A stretch of DNA of 64,000 nt from Ascidia mentula (Eukaryota > Chordata > Ascidiacea > Phlebobranchia > Ascidiidae). Position numbers and translations under genes: made by a program. The stretch spans positions 3,787,001 through 3,851,000 of the forward strand of contig OX387204.1 in the NCBI GenBank assembly GCA_947561715.1, written 5' to 3'. The stretch's first letter is position 1. Every line of letters begins with the position of its first letter. The notes below the pieces were generated by a model, which saw only the letters and a list, made by a program, of their open reading frames with translations, ran no database searches and was not told the DNA's origin. Positions 1-9,789 of the stretch are shown piece by piece.

Positions 1-23
1 GAGAAACGCTTGATGTTTCTTAC

Positions 24-3000
24 CAGAATGTCGTCGATCATGAAGTTTAGAATATCGATAATATGCATAACACGGAGGTGTTTTTCCACCGCTTGTGGCG
101 CACTTGAGTCGGGTTGAAACAAACGTTTTATCGTCTGCTGAGTTGGAATGTTCATGTTTTCAACTCCACCACACCTGGACGAATTGGTTTTGTGTCGCAT
201 TTTATTCGATATAGGTGGAATTTGCCGATTTCCTTTCTTTCAAACAACAGCAACAATCGTACAAATAAGATTAGAGCCCTTGTATGGATTTTGTGAGTTG
301 CAAGATCGTCCACATGGTCGCACCAAGCTGCACTGATGAGACCTTATAGGCCAAAACTGTATGGAGCTCACAAAACATTAGGAATTATGTGAATACGCAT
401 GACTTAAGCCAAATGTTGGGATTTTTATTTTTCTCTTCAGTTTTAACGTCTTTCTCGAAAGAAAAGCTCCTTTTTGTGATTTGGAAGTTAGTAGCCACGC
501 ACATATCCATTACATTTGTGTTTGTTACCAACCACACTGTCACTGATGTCTTGGAATTCAACTCCCTGTTAAGCTTCTCTGACAGGGAGATAATTTGTTT
601 CACGCCGTTGTTTCGATCGGGAAGACATGCAACTATCAATTCCACTGCTATGTTGATCTCCCTTTTGCCTGTTTAAACACGTGTTTTTGATCATGTACTT
701 CGACAACGACATTTCTATACACCCACCCACAGGGTGATTGTTCCGTGTTCACATGGTGTGCATTTTGTTGAGTTTAAGTTGGTAATATTGTTCGAAATAT
801 CTTCAGCGCAAAAGAGCTGATAATTGTACAAATAATTTATCGTTTGGGTAGAAATAAACAATGACGTCATTGGTAATTTATTGACCACCTGTTTAATTTT
901 GTGTTGAAACCTGGGTTTTTGGCATGATTAAACCTAAAATAAACTTGTAAAATTCTGCAATTCCGTTGTCAGAATTCAAAGAGTTCAATTTTAATCCCAG
1001 AAAACAAACGACTTCACCCTCTGCAATAATATTCGCCATGTTTGTATGATTACCTACCTGCGTGGTTTCTGAGGATTGTTGATATTTCGCTTCCCAGCTC
1101 TTCGACTTTAATTGTTGAATTCTCACCGTCGCATCCTCCCTTGTATGTTAAACCGGAGAACCGAAACTTGGACGTTGTGTTGGTGACGTCACACACCACC
1201 GTCCACTTCCCTTCCACTGTTTTCGGCTTCGCGACCTTTGTAGCTCCTAAAATACTCGTTTTGTTCTTATTATAGTGACATAATGTGTGTCATTGACATG
1301 GTTTTGGAAGTCAAATTGTCACGCAATGGACAGTCCAGAAAAAGAATATCGTCTGTAGTTAAGCTTTATAGTTACGTTTTGTGAAACTTGGTTACATTTT
1401 TTGAAACAGTCACTACTTTCTGCAGTCAATAAACGCTTTAAATTGCACAGTGTCTGTTGTATTTCAAATGCAAATCAACCTCCTCCGTTCAGATAGAGTT
1501 TTTCGTATGTTTGATATCCGAGACAAATTTCCGCTTTGTCGTTTTCCTTCGCTCTCAACAGATGCTTTGTCTTGTAAACTTCATCATTAGTAGCAAAACC
1601 TGACGGTGTCAAACCTAGAACTCCTAAATTTTACGATAAACAAGAGTTCAGACTTTTGAAATTAAGTTCCGCATCTTACCGGTCATTCTGTTACTGGCGA
1701 ATGTTTTTGTTTGACTTTGTTGTTCTCCGGCTACATTTTTGTCTTCTTCTTCTGATTCAAATGAAACCAGACTTTTCTTGGTTAACTTAGGAGATCGACT
1801 CTTGCTGTTGCTTCTCAGAAGCTACAACAAAACACCAATGGCACAGTCAGACGCAAAAAATTTGACCGACCGCAATTTATGTGTAAAGAATATTTTTCGC
1901 GGTTTTGTATTTTTATTATTGGTTTTCTTAAAACCGTTGCTGTTAAATCAATTGTAAGTATGATCGGGGCTCGAACCACCAACCTTTCGCATCTCCTGTC
2001 GCAATCCCACGACGTATTGGTCACGCTCGTAGATACCGTTGTTCACGTGATCAGCCAGGGACGTCATGTTAATTTGAAAGGCGTTGAACAATATGAAGTG
2101 AGCTGCATTGATCATTGTTTGGTCACAAGTAACCGACACGTTTCGTACTTTCTCCAAGCCGCGAAATGCAAGTCCTTGTATATCACTATAATGTTGGGGA
2201 AAAAAATAAACTTTGAATTCTATTTGGCACTTCATGCGCCTGTCGTGTCGGTGTCACCATCGTATTTGTGGATATCTTTAGCGATTCGTGTATATTTTTC
2301 TGCAACCACCTATGGCATGCCGTAGAAAAACATAAAAAAGGAAACTTGCCAGATGCAATCTCTAATCGCTTCCCGGATTATGTCTTCCACGGCAAGAACC
2401 TGAAGTTTAATGCCAGCTCTGTGGAGATTTGTGAGCGCCCTCTGGTTCACATAGTGGCATGGATGAGCGTATGATACACGGAAAACCGCACTCTGTCCGA
2501 CTTTGGCCCTCAACTGACGGTAAACTTGAGTAAACTGCTCAGCGCTGATTATGCTGAGACTCTTGTTGACGATAATCTGTGCGGTAAAGCATCGGTTTTG
2601 CATAAAAGTCAACCGTTGCGCTGTTTTGTAAATAAGAGAGCTGTGAGTCGTCGACAGTTTAATTTCTACTGAGTTTTGTCTTGTTGTTGGCCATTTTTCA
2701 AAAATATGCACATTTTTAAATATATTTCATCATCCTTGGGCTATACTGTGACACCATGAACAACAACAACAACAACAACAGTTATAGTACTAAACCTTGC
2801 GAAACACAAGCGCGTATAAGTATGTACGTTGGACCACAACGCATTTCACCTACATTAACAGCACAGTCCTTTTTAGCCCATGGTCGATCGTCCGACAAAA
2901 TCGCTTTGAGATCTTTTGCCACCTGAAGTTCTGCATTTTCCCCTTTGTTCTCTCCCCCTCGTAATACCTTGCTGAACCTGAGGACGTAGAATGCGTTGTA

Positions 3001-6000
3001 ATTAATCCCACACTACACTGCGCTTGACTCACCGCAGTTGGCCGTCGTACATTAGATCGCACTTCACTATGATTCTACTCGCGTTTACGTCACTCGTACT
3101 CGTTTCGAGAAAGAATTCTAAATACTCCTGAAGGTTGATGGTGGCTGGGTGCACCGTCTTGTTCATGCTGAAGGTTATTAGAAGTTCCCTGACAGAGGGA
3201 AGCTATAATGTGCGCCTGGTGCTCTTATAATTCGACTCTGCCACTCGGACTTTGTCGCTTGCGCGGCATTTCAAATTTAATTAATTCGGTCATGTTGGCG
3301 CACTTTGTATGCATAATTTAGGAGACGCGAAATTGCCTCTTCACTATTAAACCACCTTCTCCCTTGTGTTTGCTCATGTAAGAAAGCTGTCGTGTTGTTT
3401 TGTGTAATAGCAACGTATTGTAGTACCAAAATACTTTGATAAAGTACCTATATATACAAGGAGTATGGATGCAAACTGTATACTATATTAATACTGCATT
3501 AGCGGAACCAATCACATTCAAAGATAAAACAGTCGTTGTGCCGTGTTTCACAAGAGTGTTCAATCCCTATGCATTGTATAACCACCGCACGGTATCTTCT
3601 CTCTCTCGAAATCATCGCAAATCATTTTTTGTTGTAGAACAAGATACTTGTCAGTCAGTTAAATCGGAGTAATCGTCGGCGAACTCGGTGTTCATTGAAT
3701 AAGTCTTCCCGCTTCCAGTTCGTATTCTTATCGCCTTGTTTAAAATTCCGAGTGCTCCGGACACAGATGCCTTATCCACGCGAAGATTCGCTCCTCTTCC
3801 GAAGTCTACCTCTTCCAGGCGGTTCATGTTGTCTTCCAAGTCCTCCAGCATGTCAAACAGGATGTCTTGCATATGAATGCACTCAGTGGTGACCCCGACT
3901 CTATCGATGCCGTTGACGTTATTCAAGGGTGCAGTTTGCTCGTTCAGGTTCATTGCGAAACGGATGCGTGTTTCAATGTGCACCTGTGTTAGAAGCGTCT
4001 TTTAAGGTTGGCGCATATGTTTTGGACTGGATTCAATTGAAAAGATGTTTAAATTCGGACCAATGGCGTTATTTAAAGCTATGGTCATATTTGCAGCTGC
4101 TGCGTGGTGGTTATAACTTCCCTATGTTAGCGAAAATGTAGCTTAAAGAAACTCTGATCTGAAATTACCGAAATGTCACTTTTTTAAATGTACCTTGTCA
4201 AGGGCAGCCTCTTTCACTTTCCGTGCGAGTTTTTCATGCAGAGCTCGGACAGTAAGGTTCCAGTCCATGCGGTCCGGATATTCGCTCACCACCGCCGTTA
4301 TTCCCACCAATATCTCGTCACTGTCCACCAGTTCGCTCATTGTGACGTTTTCGCCAATCTGAGTGAAAATAATGAAGTTTTATTGGCAACGCCATCTTGT
4401 TTTTAGTGAATTATTCATGTCCGCTAGAACGGCGTCTTTCTTAATGAGGTTGTTTTGACTGCAAACTTTGCAAAGGTTGTTAAACCTCCACTTCACACGA
4501 AGAGTTTTGACAACCATCGTCCTGTCGGTCGATTGTTTGGGTTTGAATTTTACAAAAATGTTGAAACGAAGTTCGGGCCAGTTGAAAATTATTATGTACG
4601 CGATCAACCTCGTGTATAGCAGCACATGCTGAGTGAAATAGCGCAATATTCACAACGCCCATGATTCTTGACGCATAAATATTGGTAAAATAACACTAAC
4701 CAGGCGCCAGATGGTGTCAGTCAGCGGTTGAAGTTGAGTTTTTGTGTTGAGTGGATCCCGCACCTGTGTGTTGTTTCTTCCATGCTTGGACGCCTTTGGT
4801 CCGGGCACGTTGTAAACTCGCACGAACAACTGTTGATCCTGTGTATTGTTGCTGGTGTTAAAACCACGCGAACTCCCCCCTTTGTCAACCCGTATTGTTG
4901 GGTACGAACACAAGGAAAAGACGTTTAAAAAACAACAGTGTGTTCGGCATCCACGTAGAACTTGTACTCACAAGTTGCGCATTCATCTAATTATAATAGG
5001 TTGGCCAAAATATACGGCTTTATGGTAAGCCACGTATATACATGATGCACTTAGGTGTGTTTTGAAACTCCGTCCAGGCAGTTCCGTATGCATTATTTAG
5101 GGTTTGGCCAGTTTGGTCATGTTAAGTATATCGCAATTACCCCAATACCTGTGACACCCCATCGCTGCTCTTTGATAGATCGACTTTTAGTTTGACCCAA
5201 ATCTCGTCGCTGTTCTGTAGCAGGAAATAATCCCGGTATGTAGCGAGTGAGAAGCTGGTCGCGTCTTCGACAACTTTCCTTGAGTGGTTCTGGATGCGAT
5301 TCTGGTACCCTAAAACATTTTTCCTACATGTTCAATTTCGATTTTTTCCATGCTTGCAGCCGACACTGTCAAACGGTATCGACAATGTTTGTAAGATAGA
5401 AGTGATCGTCATTCATCATCGCACCCATTTTGTTCATTACTCATCTCTTACCACATATCTCATGCAGCTTTTCCACGTTGTCCTGGAAATAGAAATCGCT
5501 TTTAACGTTGATCGCGTCACGAAATCTCGAGGCAGCGCGTTTCAGCATATTGTAGTTGATCACAATGGTCCCTCTGCTGGTTTGCAGCTCGTCCAGTGTT
5601 TCAAGCGTATCTTGTACGTCGTTCAGCATCATGTTGATTCCCTGCTGCAAGCTGTAGCAAAAGTTGCCTTTGTTCAGTACAGTGATTCCCAACCTTTTTG
5701 TGGTTGCGTACCACTTGGGAGGTCAAATAATTTTGACGCGTACCACCTAGAGTGTTTCAAAGTAACCTAGGGGGTGAAGTAACTAACGTTTTGAGAACTC
5801 TTACGCTTTTTTAAACTCGAACTCAAACTGCAAATTAAGGGAAAGGTGCTCGCGTACCACCTGGAATGCCGTCGCGTACCACCGTTTGGAAAACACTGTT
5901 TTCGTATGTGATGCCCAACTGAAGCTTGGTACATATTATTTGATATTCTGCTTTGCTGCCAGCATGAAAGTGCTTTGGCATGCGTATGATTCAAGTTACC

Positions 6001-9000
6001 CACTTTTTTAAGGCTTGTAAATGATTGAGATGGTTCTGTCTCTGTGTTCGCTCGACATAAACCGTTGAAGGTTTTGCATAAAACCTATACTAATTGCGGT
6101 TAGGCGGTACTTACTCAAGGGGTTTCAACTTGATTCCTTTTGTGAAAAGACTTTGTAGCCCTTCCTTGTTGTATTTGTTATCCCACGAATAAGGGTGGGC
6201 GAAGGTAAATTGCACCGAGATCCTGATAGAGTTCCTCTTGCAATGATCCAACAGACGCTAAACAAACAAAGCAGTTTTGTGGTCATATCCCCAGCAAACA
6301 CCCCATCTTTCACACTTGTAAGCTTGATTTTTTTATCTCTATCAGTCAAAACACACACACACACAGACACACGCACAGACACACGCACCGATAAGCGCAG
6401 ACGAAGTTGTCGCGTTTTTAGTACAGTCAATATCGCCCACCTGCAGCTCTTCGGATCCAACGTTGCTCGGACTTCGGCTGGCGAGAATCTCAACGCTCAC
6501 TGAACAGTTCCGTGGTAACCTTTCGTCGTTGTCAACCTCCCTCGTGTTTCCACCTCGCCTTAATCCAGCACCGTTTGACGGGTTCCCTGTAACATAAATT
6601 GTTTTCATTCGCTGGATCCTTGATTTTACCAGAATCTATCATTCGACTGAGCATTGTCATTACTACCAGCGGCACCAATTTATTCCGAAAGGAAGTCAAT
6701 AATTTTAAATTTTCAAGTTTCAGGTTGAAGTCAGGTGGTTTTATTATACACACTGAAAAATCGATTTCTTTTGCACGGGCATCCTCAGTTTCTTATTCAA
6801 ATAGAATTGTTGTCATTTATATACCCTAAAACTCATGGTTCAGCATTTCATTCCGTTATTAATGAGGAAGCCACATAATAGACAATTTAGGTGCAAAAGT
6901 GTGCAACATTTTATCGTAATGCAACTCAAAATCTGTTTGTTTTGGTGCTAGTTTTGTTGTTTGCATGGGATATGCACAGCATTTAGTACGTCCTTTATGA
7001 CGTTGCACACCTGGCAAAACGCTGACTACATACCCTATTCTTGAAACATCCCTATTACTAGTATGCCCTGGCATATTACTCCTTTTCCACTTCAGTAAAC
7101 GCGTTACCCACCCGCGCTTCCAGTCATATCATGTACAAACTCCGAGACCGGATCGATGTTTTTTGATGCGGCGATTTTCCTGCTGTAAATTACTTCATCC
7201 GTGCCATCGGGGCCGGTCTTGTACACTGTGGCAAGCAGCATGCGTTGCTGTGTCGATTTCGTCTCTTTCACATCCTGCGACTTGATTTCTGCCGCCGCTT
7301 GGTGCTCGCTTGGTTTCAGGAGATAATATTTCAAGTACTCGTCTATTCCGAGCGTAGCCGCCATGCGTGGTTTCGCTATTGCGGTGGAACTACAAAAAAA
7401 AGTATTTAGTAAAACAAAGAAAATAACATCTGTATGCAGCTTACACAAAAAAATAACATTTTGTGACTGATTTTAAGCCATTTGGGCGTTTTCATGAGTT
7501 TCATTGTCACTCTTTGCCATTCGATTAAATTTAAACTTTTTTTGTTTCGCGTTTAAGATTTGTCAAACTTGAGAAGAAATGAAGTTTAATTCAAACAAAC
7601 CGAAGCTTTTTGACTATCCCTTGTTACCAGTCCCTGAATACGTTCTATGTTTTATAATGCAACGTTAAAATTCACACTAACTTATAGCATATACGTGACA
7701 CAACTAAGCTGCGTGCGCAACACAGATTAAAACCTTCCCTTTACACATAGAGACTATTTCGCTACTTCTAATACTTAAAATGCGTTAGGAAAGGCTTAGG
7801 GTTAGAAGGTCCTTAACCAACCCGGCGTACCTTATAGCGCAACTGTAATATTAGAGGGTTGCGTGCCACAACTTCCTTGCTAGATTTCTTAGCGCAAGGA
7901 AACCTGCCTTTTATGCTAAAAGTCTCCAATCGCTCTACCTGAAGTCAGACTTAACTGTGCTTGTTTTCTCCAAGCTGCCACTAAGCCTGGTTGTACTTTC
8001 GCTTCCAACTGCACCCCAATATTCATGTAACTTGTGTTTGGATTAGGACGATGTCGGACCCGCTGATCTGAGCTTCCCGTGAATGTTCGTTAATGATTTG
8101 CTGAGACGACTTGGCCCGAGGTGGCGGCGTACTATATACCCTGACGGCGTAAACGTGTATAAATAAATTTAGGTCCTCATCCTTTGCACTGGCAACGTGC
8201 CCGTCGCTTTTATCTTTCTAACGCAAAACAGGGCAGTAACTTCTATCTTGCATGTACTTAAGTATTTTGCACGTTTTTGTTATTATTTTAAATCTTAAGG
8301 TTTCTACCTAATATAATTTTTAGCTGTCTCGGCACCCGGTTTCACAGCTGAAACTTATTGATAGTTTGACGTAAGGTACAAGACACAAAAATAAAATCCA
8401 CAGGAAATCTACAAGTCGTCAATGCAACGAAATCCTCCTGCTGTAATCACAACTTTGCCAACACTGTCTGGCGTTAATTCAAAAGCACTGCAAGACGCAA
8501 GCATTTACTTTAGCGCACAAAAGCTCTACGCCCTGTCCTTCCAGTAATGCGATAATGGTTTGGGCCTTCACAGCTTGCCACCCGCTGTGCTCGGTTCGAT
8601 TTTTCCTTCTCACGGTTTATTGTTGTCTGATTTCTCGCTACTTTGCTCTACTTTCTCCGGGGCCAACCGGATGCTGTGGTAAATTTGTATTGTAGTTAGC
8701 CACCGTGCCATGGCGAGGAAGGTTTGGTTTACCTTTCATGGCTAAATAAGCAATCAACGAACGAACTGTCGCTTTTTCCGATAGCGTTAAAAACAATAAC
8801 GTCCAAAAAAACGAAATTCCTACAAACTTTCTTCATGTTTGAAGTTATTACATACGTCACAATCTTACTACACTGCGTCAAATATCCCCACAACTACGTC
8901 TCTACAGCACCTTTCGCCAACTGTAGGCGCCGAACGTGTGTAACAACCGACATGTGGCGTCCGTCTTGTGCCGTAATAATCCCATTCTTTTCATATTTTT

Positions 9001-9217
9001 CTCGATTTGTTTGAAGCGTTCTATTATCATGGCGCGATTTCTGTAAGGCCGTCATCGACTTATTTCATTCATTCCCTGTTTGTCGAGTCGCGCCGTTGGT
9101 GTTTATCTGCGTAGTTCGTCGTTTGCGCTTTGAAGCCGCATGACTCGACAGGCCACAATGGGTTGGCTGGTATGAGAGCGCGAGCGGTTATTTTCATCCA
9201 ACTTACCATTTCGACAT
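24..9217 (-). CDS. Large unrecognised gene of repeated alpha/beta plus helical modules (5' part; runs off left edge)
   Basis: I do not recognise this gene by name. Exons that join in phase are 9217-9207 (tentative start ATG), 7389-7112, 6586-6441, 6257-6115, 5651-5452, 5309-5149, 4838-4701, 4628-4497, 4358-4194 and 3983-about 3700. Less certain exons follow at about 3202 (or 3167)-3033, 2930-2860, 2680-2350, 2185-1984, 1623-1482, 1246-1058, 668-about 440 and 137-24. About 1000 residues are visible. The product is four copies of an alpha/beta domain of roughly 190 residues separated by helical stretches of 65-90 residues. No signal peptide or clear membrane segment is seen at the inferred start (MSKCSTAIAK). 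Each alpha/beta copy begins with a short helix of related pattern (EYLKYYLL, TYRDYFLL, EYLEFFLE, TYEKLYLN). Predicted element order is that of the cytidine deaminase fold, without its zinc ligands. The repeat is seen directly; the fold assignment is inference. Exon borders from 3.2 to 1.0 kb are the weakest. Confidence 0.7.
318..372. repeat. Dispersed repeat fragment, copy A
   Basis: Counterpart of the stretch at 15955-16016, here in an intron of the unrecognised minus-strand gene. Class of element not determined. Confidence 0.5.
390..1623 (-). other. Alpha/beta repeat 4 of the unrecognised gene
   Basis: Exons near 1623-1482, 1246-1058 and 668-about 440. Elements: helix LGYQTYEKLYLNGG, strand KWTVVCDVTN, strand KFRFSGLTYKGG, a helix starting VEELGSEISTIL, strand INIAVELIVACLP, then DRNNGVKQIISLSEKL, strand SVTVWLVTNTNV. 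The ACLPDRNNGV stretch sits where an active deaminase would have SPCxxC. The next exon (137-24) begins the fourth helical module, with the peptide MHIIDILNFMIDDIL, before the window ends. Confidence 0.5.
2350..3202 (-). other. Alpha/beta repeat 3 of the unrecognised gene
   Basis: Exons near 3202-3033, 2930-2860 and 2680-2350. The clearest parts are helix INLQEYLEFFLE, strand SRIIVKCDLMYDG, strand CFTAQIIVNKS, helix SAEQFTQVYRQLRAK, strand SAVFRVSYAHPCH, helix VNQRALTNLHRAG, strand IKLQVLAVED and a following helix. YAHPCHYVNQRALTNLHRAG matches repeat 1 FAHPYSWDNKYNKEGLQSLF closely in pattern. The middle exon is uncertain because two frames give plausible peptides. Confidence 0.5.
2757..2780. 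repeat. AAC trinucleotide microsatellite
   Basis: About seven AAC units in an intron or exon border area of the unrecognised minus-strand gene. Confidence 0.9.
4194..5309 (-). other. Alpha/beta repeat 2 of the unrecognised gene
   Basis: Four exons (5309-5149, 4838-4701, 4628-4497, 4358-4194), all joined at phase 0. The module has helix SLATYRDYFLLQ, strand QQLFVRVYNV, a helix ending LTDTIWRL, strand LRFNIFVKFK, then KQSTDRTMVVKTLR, strand ILVGITAVVSEYP and helix WNLTVRALHEKL. It aligns element by element with repeat 1. The intron after VVKTLR falls where repeat 1 has its intron after SEELQ. No cysteine pair is present at the position of the deaminase zinc ligands. Confidence 0.55.
5452..5651 (-). 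other. Helical module 1 between alpha/beta repeats
   Basis: One exon with good acceptor and donor, in phase with its neighbours. It encodes a predicted alpha-helical stretch starting LQQGINMMLNDVQDTLETL. Related stretches occupy the same place after the other repeats: 3983-about 3700 (MQDILFDMLEDLEDNMNRLE), 2185-1984 (DIQGLAFRGLEKV, then a hydrophobic helix) and 137-24. Alternation of these with the alpha/beta modules is what defines the repeat unit. Confidence 0.55.
5680..5898. mobile_element. Short hAT-like MITE
   Basis: A 219-base element starts CAGTGATTCCCAACC and ends with the near inverse GTTTGGAAAACACTG, the terminal inverted repeat style of hAT-superfamily non-autonomous elements. 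The motif gcgtaccac occurs four times inside. The flanking 8-mers (gttcagta, ttttcgta) match at only 5 of 8 positions, so the target duplication has decayed. It lies in the intron just upstream of the exon at 5651-5452. Confidence 0.65.
6115..7389 (-). other. Alpha/beta repeat 1 of the unrecognised gene
   Basis: Three exons (7389-7112, 6586-6441, 6257-6115) join in phase. Reading order: helix LGIDEYLKYYLLK, strand RMLLATVYKT, strand EVIYSRKIAA, helix DPVSEFVHDM, strand CSVSVEILAS, then SPSNVGSEELQRLLDH as a turn and helix, strand ISVQFTFAHPY, helix NKEGLQSLFTKG and strand IKLKPL. In AID/APOBEC proteins the segment at SPSNVG is SPCxxC, and the helix after the second strand begins with HxE; here they read SPSNVG and IDPVS. 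The segment FAHPYSWDNKYNKEGLQSL has the shape of the APOBEC segment with aromatic residues followed by xxGLxSL. Confidence 0.6.
6352..6388. repeat. AC dinucleotide microsatellite
   Basis: An (AC)n tract with interruptions, in the intron between exons 6586-6441 and 6257-6115 of the unrecognised gene. Confidence 0.9.
7390..9206. other. Long putative first intron
   Basis: No convincing exon of either strand was found here. On the minus strand it would be the first intron of the unrecognised gene if the tiny first exon at 9217-9207 is right. It could also hide 5' exons of HMMR on the plus strand. Confidence 0.35.
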
Positions 9218-9789
9218 GACGTCCTGTCTTCAATTCTTCGTCCCAGTTCAAATTTTTCACAATAGAATAATATATATTTACCTAAAAGTGTTTCCTAGAA
9301 AATCTATGCTTAAACTACAGTGTTCTGGTAAACCACAACATTTCTAATAGTGTTGCATCATTTTGTTTCTTCTAAAAGTCTTTAATCGTCCTTATAATGC
9401 AACGTGTCCAGATTTGCATCGTCCTCGTTCCCTTGATACTACAAATGTTATTTCTTAACAAGTCTATTACAACTGCATCGCCCATCTAAGCACAATTACC
9501 AGCCAGTGCAACAAAATACAGAAGCTGCGTCAGCTGCGATCTGCCTCGCTAACTACCGTTCACTGCTCTTGTTGTCTCACTCAAAACCGACTCAGGAATG
9601 TGCGCGATTCGACCGAGTTTTAAAACCAAACAAATCGTACTTAAGCCGGTTCGCGCGCCCTCTCTTTCACACGCTCAAGTCCAACACCGATGCTTGATTT
9701 TGGTTTGGATACAGAAACCTAAACGCTATCTTGACTATGTTTTGTTTTTGTTACCTTTTATTATTTCCAGATCTTATTGTTTAATTCAG

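Noticed and set aside
3700-3760. Kinesin or ATPase P-loop (TGSGKTYSMN) on the minus strand
   Set aside because: It sits at the very end of a helical-module exon, probably across the true splice site. No other kinesin motif is nearby, so the match is most likely chance.
4380-4646. Membrane helix in YTRLIAYIIIFNW of the unrecognised gene
   Set aside because: Short, and it aligns with a core strand region of the other repeats, so a buried strand is more likely than a membrane segment.
5294-5770. 158-codon open frame on the plus strand
   Set aside because: It is antisense to two well-spliced minus-strand exons and a MITE, with no domain or splice support.
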